Assembly (NCBI GenBank): GCA_027297025.1
Contig: JAPUIM010000241.1
Span: forward strand, 1 to 7,835
DNA length: 7,835 nucleotides
Reading direction: 5' to 3'
DNA from: Bacteroidota bacterium
GTDB taxonomy: Bacteria; Bacteroidota; Bacteroidia; Cytophagales; Cyclobacteriaceae
The position numbers and the translations under genes are program-made. Numbering within the stretch: the stretch's first letter is position 1; the number at the start of each line of letters is the position of its first letter. Under the pieces are notes generated by a model. The model was not told the DNA's origin. It worked only from the letters and a program-made list of their open reading frames with translations, and did no database searches. Of this stretch, positions 7,340-7,835 are shown in pieces.

Positions 7340-7370
7340 CAAAAATAGCAGGGCTTGTCCTTAAAAGAAA
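7340..7370 (-). promoter_or_regulatory. Candidate promoter of the minus-strand polysaccharide block
   Basis: The minus strand reads TATTTTTG at 7347-7340, an exact TAnnTTTG -7 box, with TTTC (one change from TTTG) at 7370-7367, a spacing of 19 nt. Transcription would begin near 7333, leaving a leader of about 14 nt before the ATG at 7319. It lies in the 136-nt divergent gap between the glycosyltransferase block and the sulfotransferase gene. On the plus strand only near-matches exist (TATATTG at 7424-7430 and TATTTTGG at 7439-7446), with no convincing -33 partner. Confidence 0.45.
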
Positions 7371-7455
7371 GGATCAAACCCATTGATTCAATAATCACTT
7401 TTTATAAACAACACAAAGTATTATATATTGGCAGTTCTTATTTTGGATCAACCTT

Positions 7456-7835
7456 ATGGGTACAGCACCAATAGTGATTATAGGAATGCACCGATCCGGG
7501 ACTACAATCCTGACCCGCATGCTGGAGGATAGTGGAGTTTATTTTGGGAATATTAAAGACACTAATTCGGAATCCTTTTTCTTCCAAAGACTTAATAATT
7601 GGATAATGAGACAATCAGGCACTAATTGGGATTCTGCCGAAATGGAAAAGAACTTTGATTCGGAAAAAGAAATTGAAATTATGAAGGTACTTGCAGGGCA
7701 GCTTAGAAACATCAGAAGGATTGAGTTCTTAGGTTGGGCCAATTTGTTTAAGTATTCAGATATTAGGGAGATTGATTTTAACTGGGGCTGGAAAGATCCT
7801 CGTAATACCTTCACTTTCAGCTTTTGGAATCATTT
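7456..7835 (+). CDS. Sulfotransferase family protein (3' end outside window)
   Basis: An ATG at 7456 opens a frame that stays open for 126 codons to the window edge. The start VIIGMHRSGTTILTRMLEDS (7-26) is the 5'-phosphosulfate-binding loop of PAPS-dependent sulfotransferases, a modified P-loop with Arg13-Ser14-Gly15-Thr16-Thr17. NWGWKDPRNTFTFSFW (109-124) matches the WGWKDPR segment of the bacterial Sulfotransfer_3-like group. These enzymes move sulfate from PAPS to a hydroxyl or amine; next to glycan genes the likely acceptor is a sugar. Only roughly the first third to half of a typical protein is present, so the 3'-phosphate-binding serine and the C-terminus cannot be checked. It runs opposite to all other genes and so has a separate promoter. 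No Shine-Dalgarno is seen. A minus-strand frame inside it is a shadow. Confidence 0.88.
   Translation, partial: MGTAPIVIIGMHRSGTTILTRMLEDSGVYFGNIKDTNSESFFFQRLNNWIMRQSGTNWDSAEMEKNFDSEKEIEIMKVLAGQLRNIRRIEFLGWANLFKYSDIREIDFNWGWKDPRNTFTFSFWNH

Noticed and set aside
7216..7398. Minus-strand frame of 60 codons overlapping the start of the 6465-7319 gene
   Set aside because: It covers the promoter and the 5' end of a well-supported glycosyltransferase in another frame.
7424..7446. Near-matches to TAnnTTTG on the plus strand before the sulfotransferase
   Set aside because: TATATTG and TATTTTGG each deviate from consensus and neither has a TTG at the right distance upstream.
7539..7814. Minus-strand frame of 91 codons at the right end
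   Set aside because: It is antisense to the sulfotransferase frame, which carries the PAPS-loop and WGWKDPR motifs; the antisense frame has none.
1..7835. CRISPR arrays, tRNA or rRNA genes, transposases and long direct repeats
   Set aside because: None were seen by eye on either strand; the window is almost fully explained by polysaccharide genes.

Overview
This window is part of a surface-polysaccharide (O-antigen, capsule or exopolysaccharide) biosynthesis locus from an AT-rich bacterium, most likely a member of the Bacteroidota. The phylum call rests on three things: -7-like boxes of the TAnnTTTG type at gene starts, A/T-rich leaders without clear Shine-Dalgarno sequences, and the protein flavour of the glycosyltransferases. 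I cannot name a genus from sequence alone.

Layout. Seven complete genes lie on the minus strand and are read from right to left. First comes a tightly packed block: a family 2 glycosyltransferase (6465-7319), a Wzy-like integral membrane protein (5304-6455), a second family 2 glycosyltransferase (4595-5311, overlapping its upstream neighbour by 8 nt) and a second Wzy/WaaL-like membrane protein (3250-4578). A 91-nt gap with a good Bacteroidota-type promoter follows. It leads into gmd (2037-3158) and fcl (1093-2037), which share one nucleotide and make GDP-L-fucose from GDP-mannose. After a 222-nt gap with a second -7-like box and a 32-codon orphan ORF comes a third family 2 glycosyltransferase (97-870). 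The next gene on this strand may begin at position 35 and leave the window. At the right end a sulfotransferase gene starts at 7456 on the plus strand, divergent from the rest, and is cut by the window edge.

How the genes fit together. Gmd and Fcl provide GDP-L-fucose. The three cytoplasmic glycosyltransferases would each add a sugar to a lipid-linked repeat unit. The two multi-spanning proteins would polymerise the repeat or ligate the chain on the periplasmic side. The sulfotransferase may decorate the glycan with sulfate. No flippase, initiating sugar-phosphate transferase or chain-length regulator is visible here; they would be expected outside the window.

I see no wholly new system. The most interesting signal is a run of eight C (coding strand) inside one glycosyltransferase gene, directly before a conserved motif. 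It is the only G/C run longer than five that I noticed, and loss or gain of one base would truncate the protein, so it is a candidate phase-variation switch. Also worth attention are the two different Wzy/WaaL-type proteins in one block and the link between GDP-fucose synthesis and a sulfotransferase.
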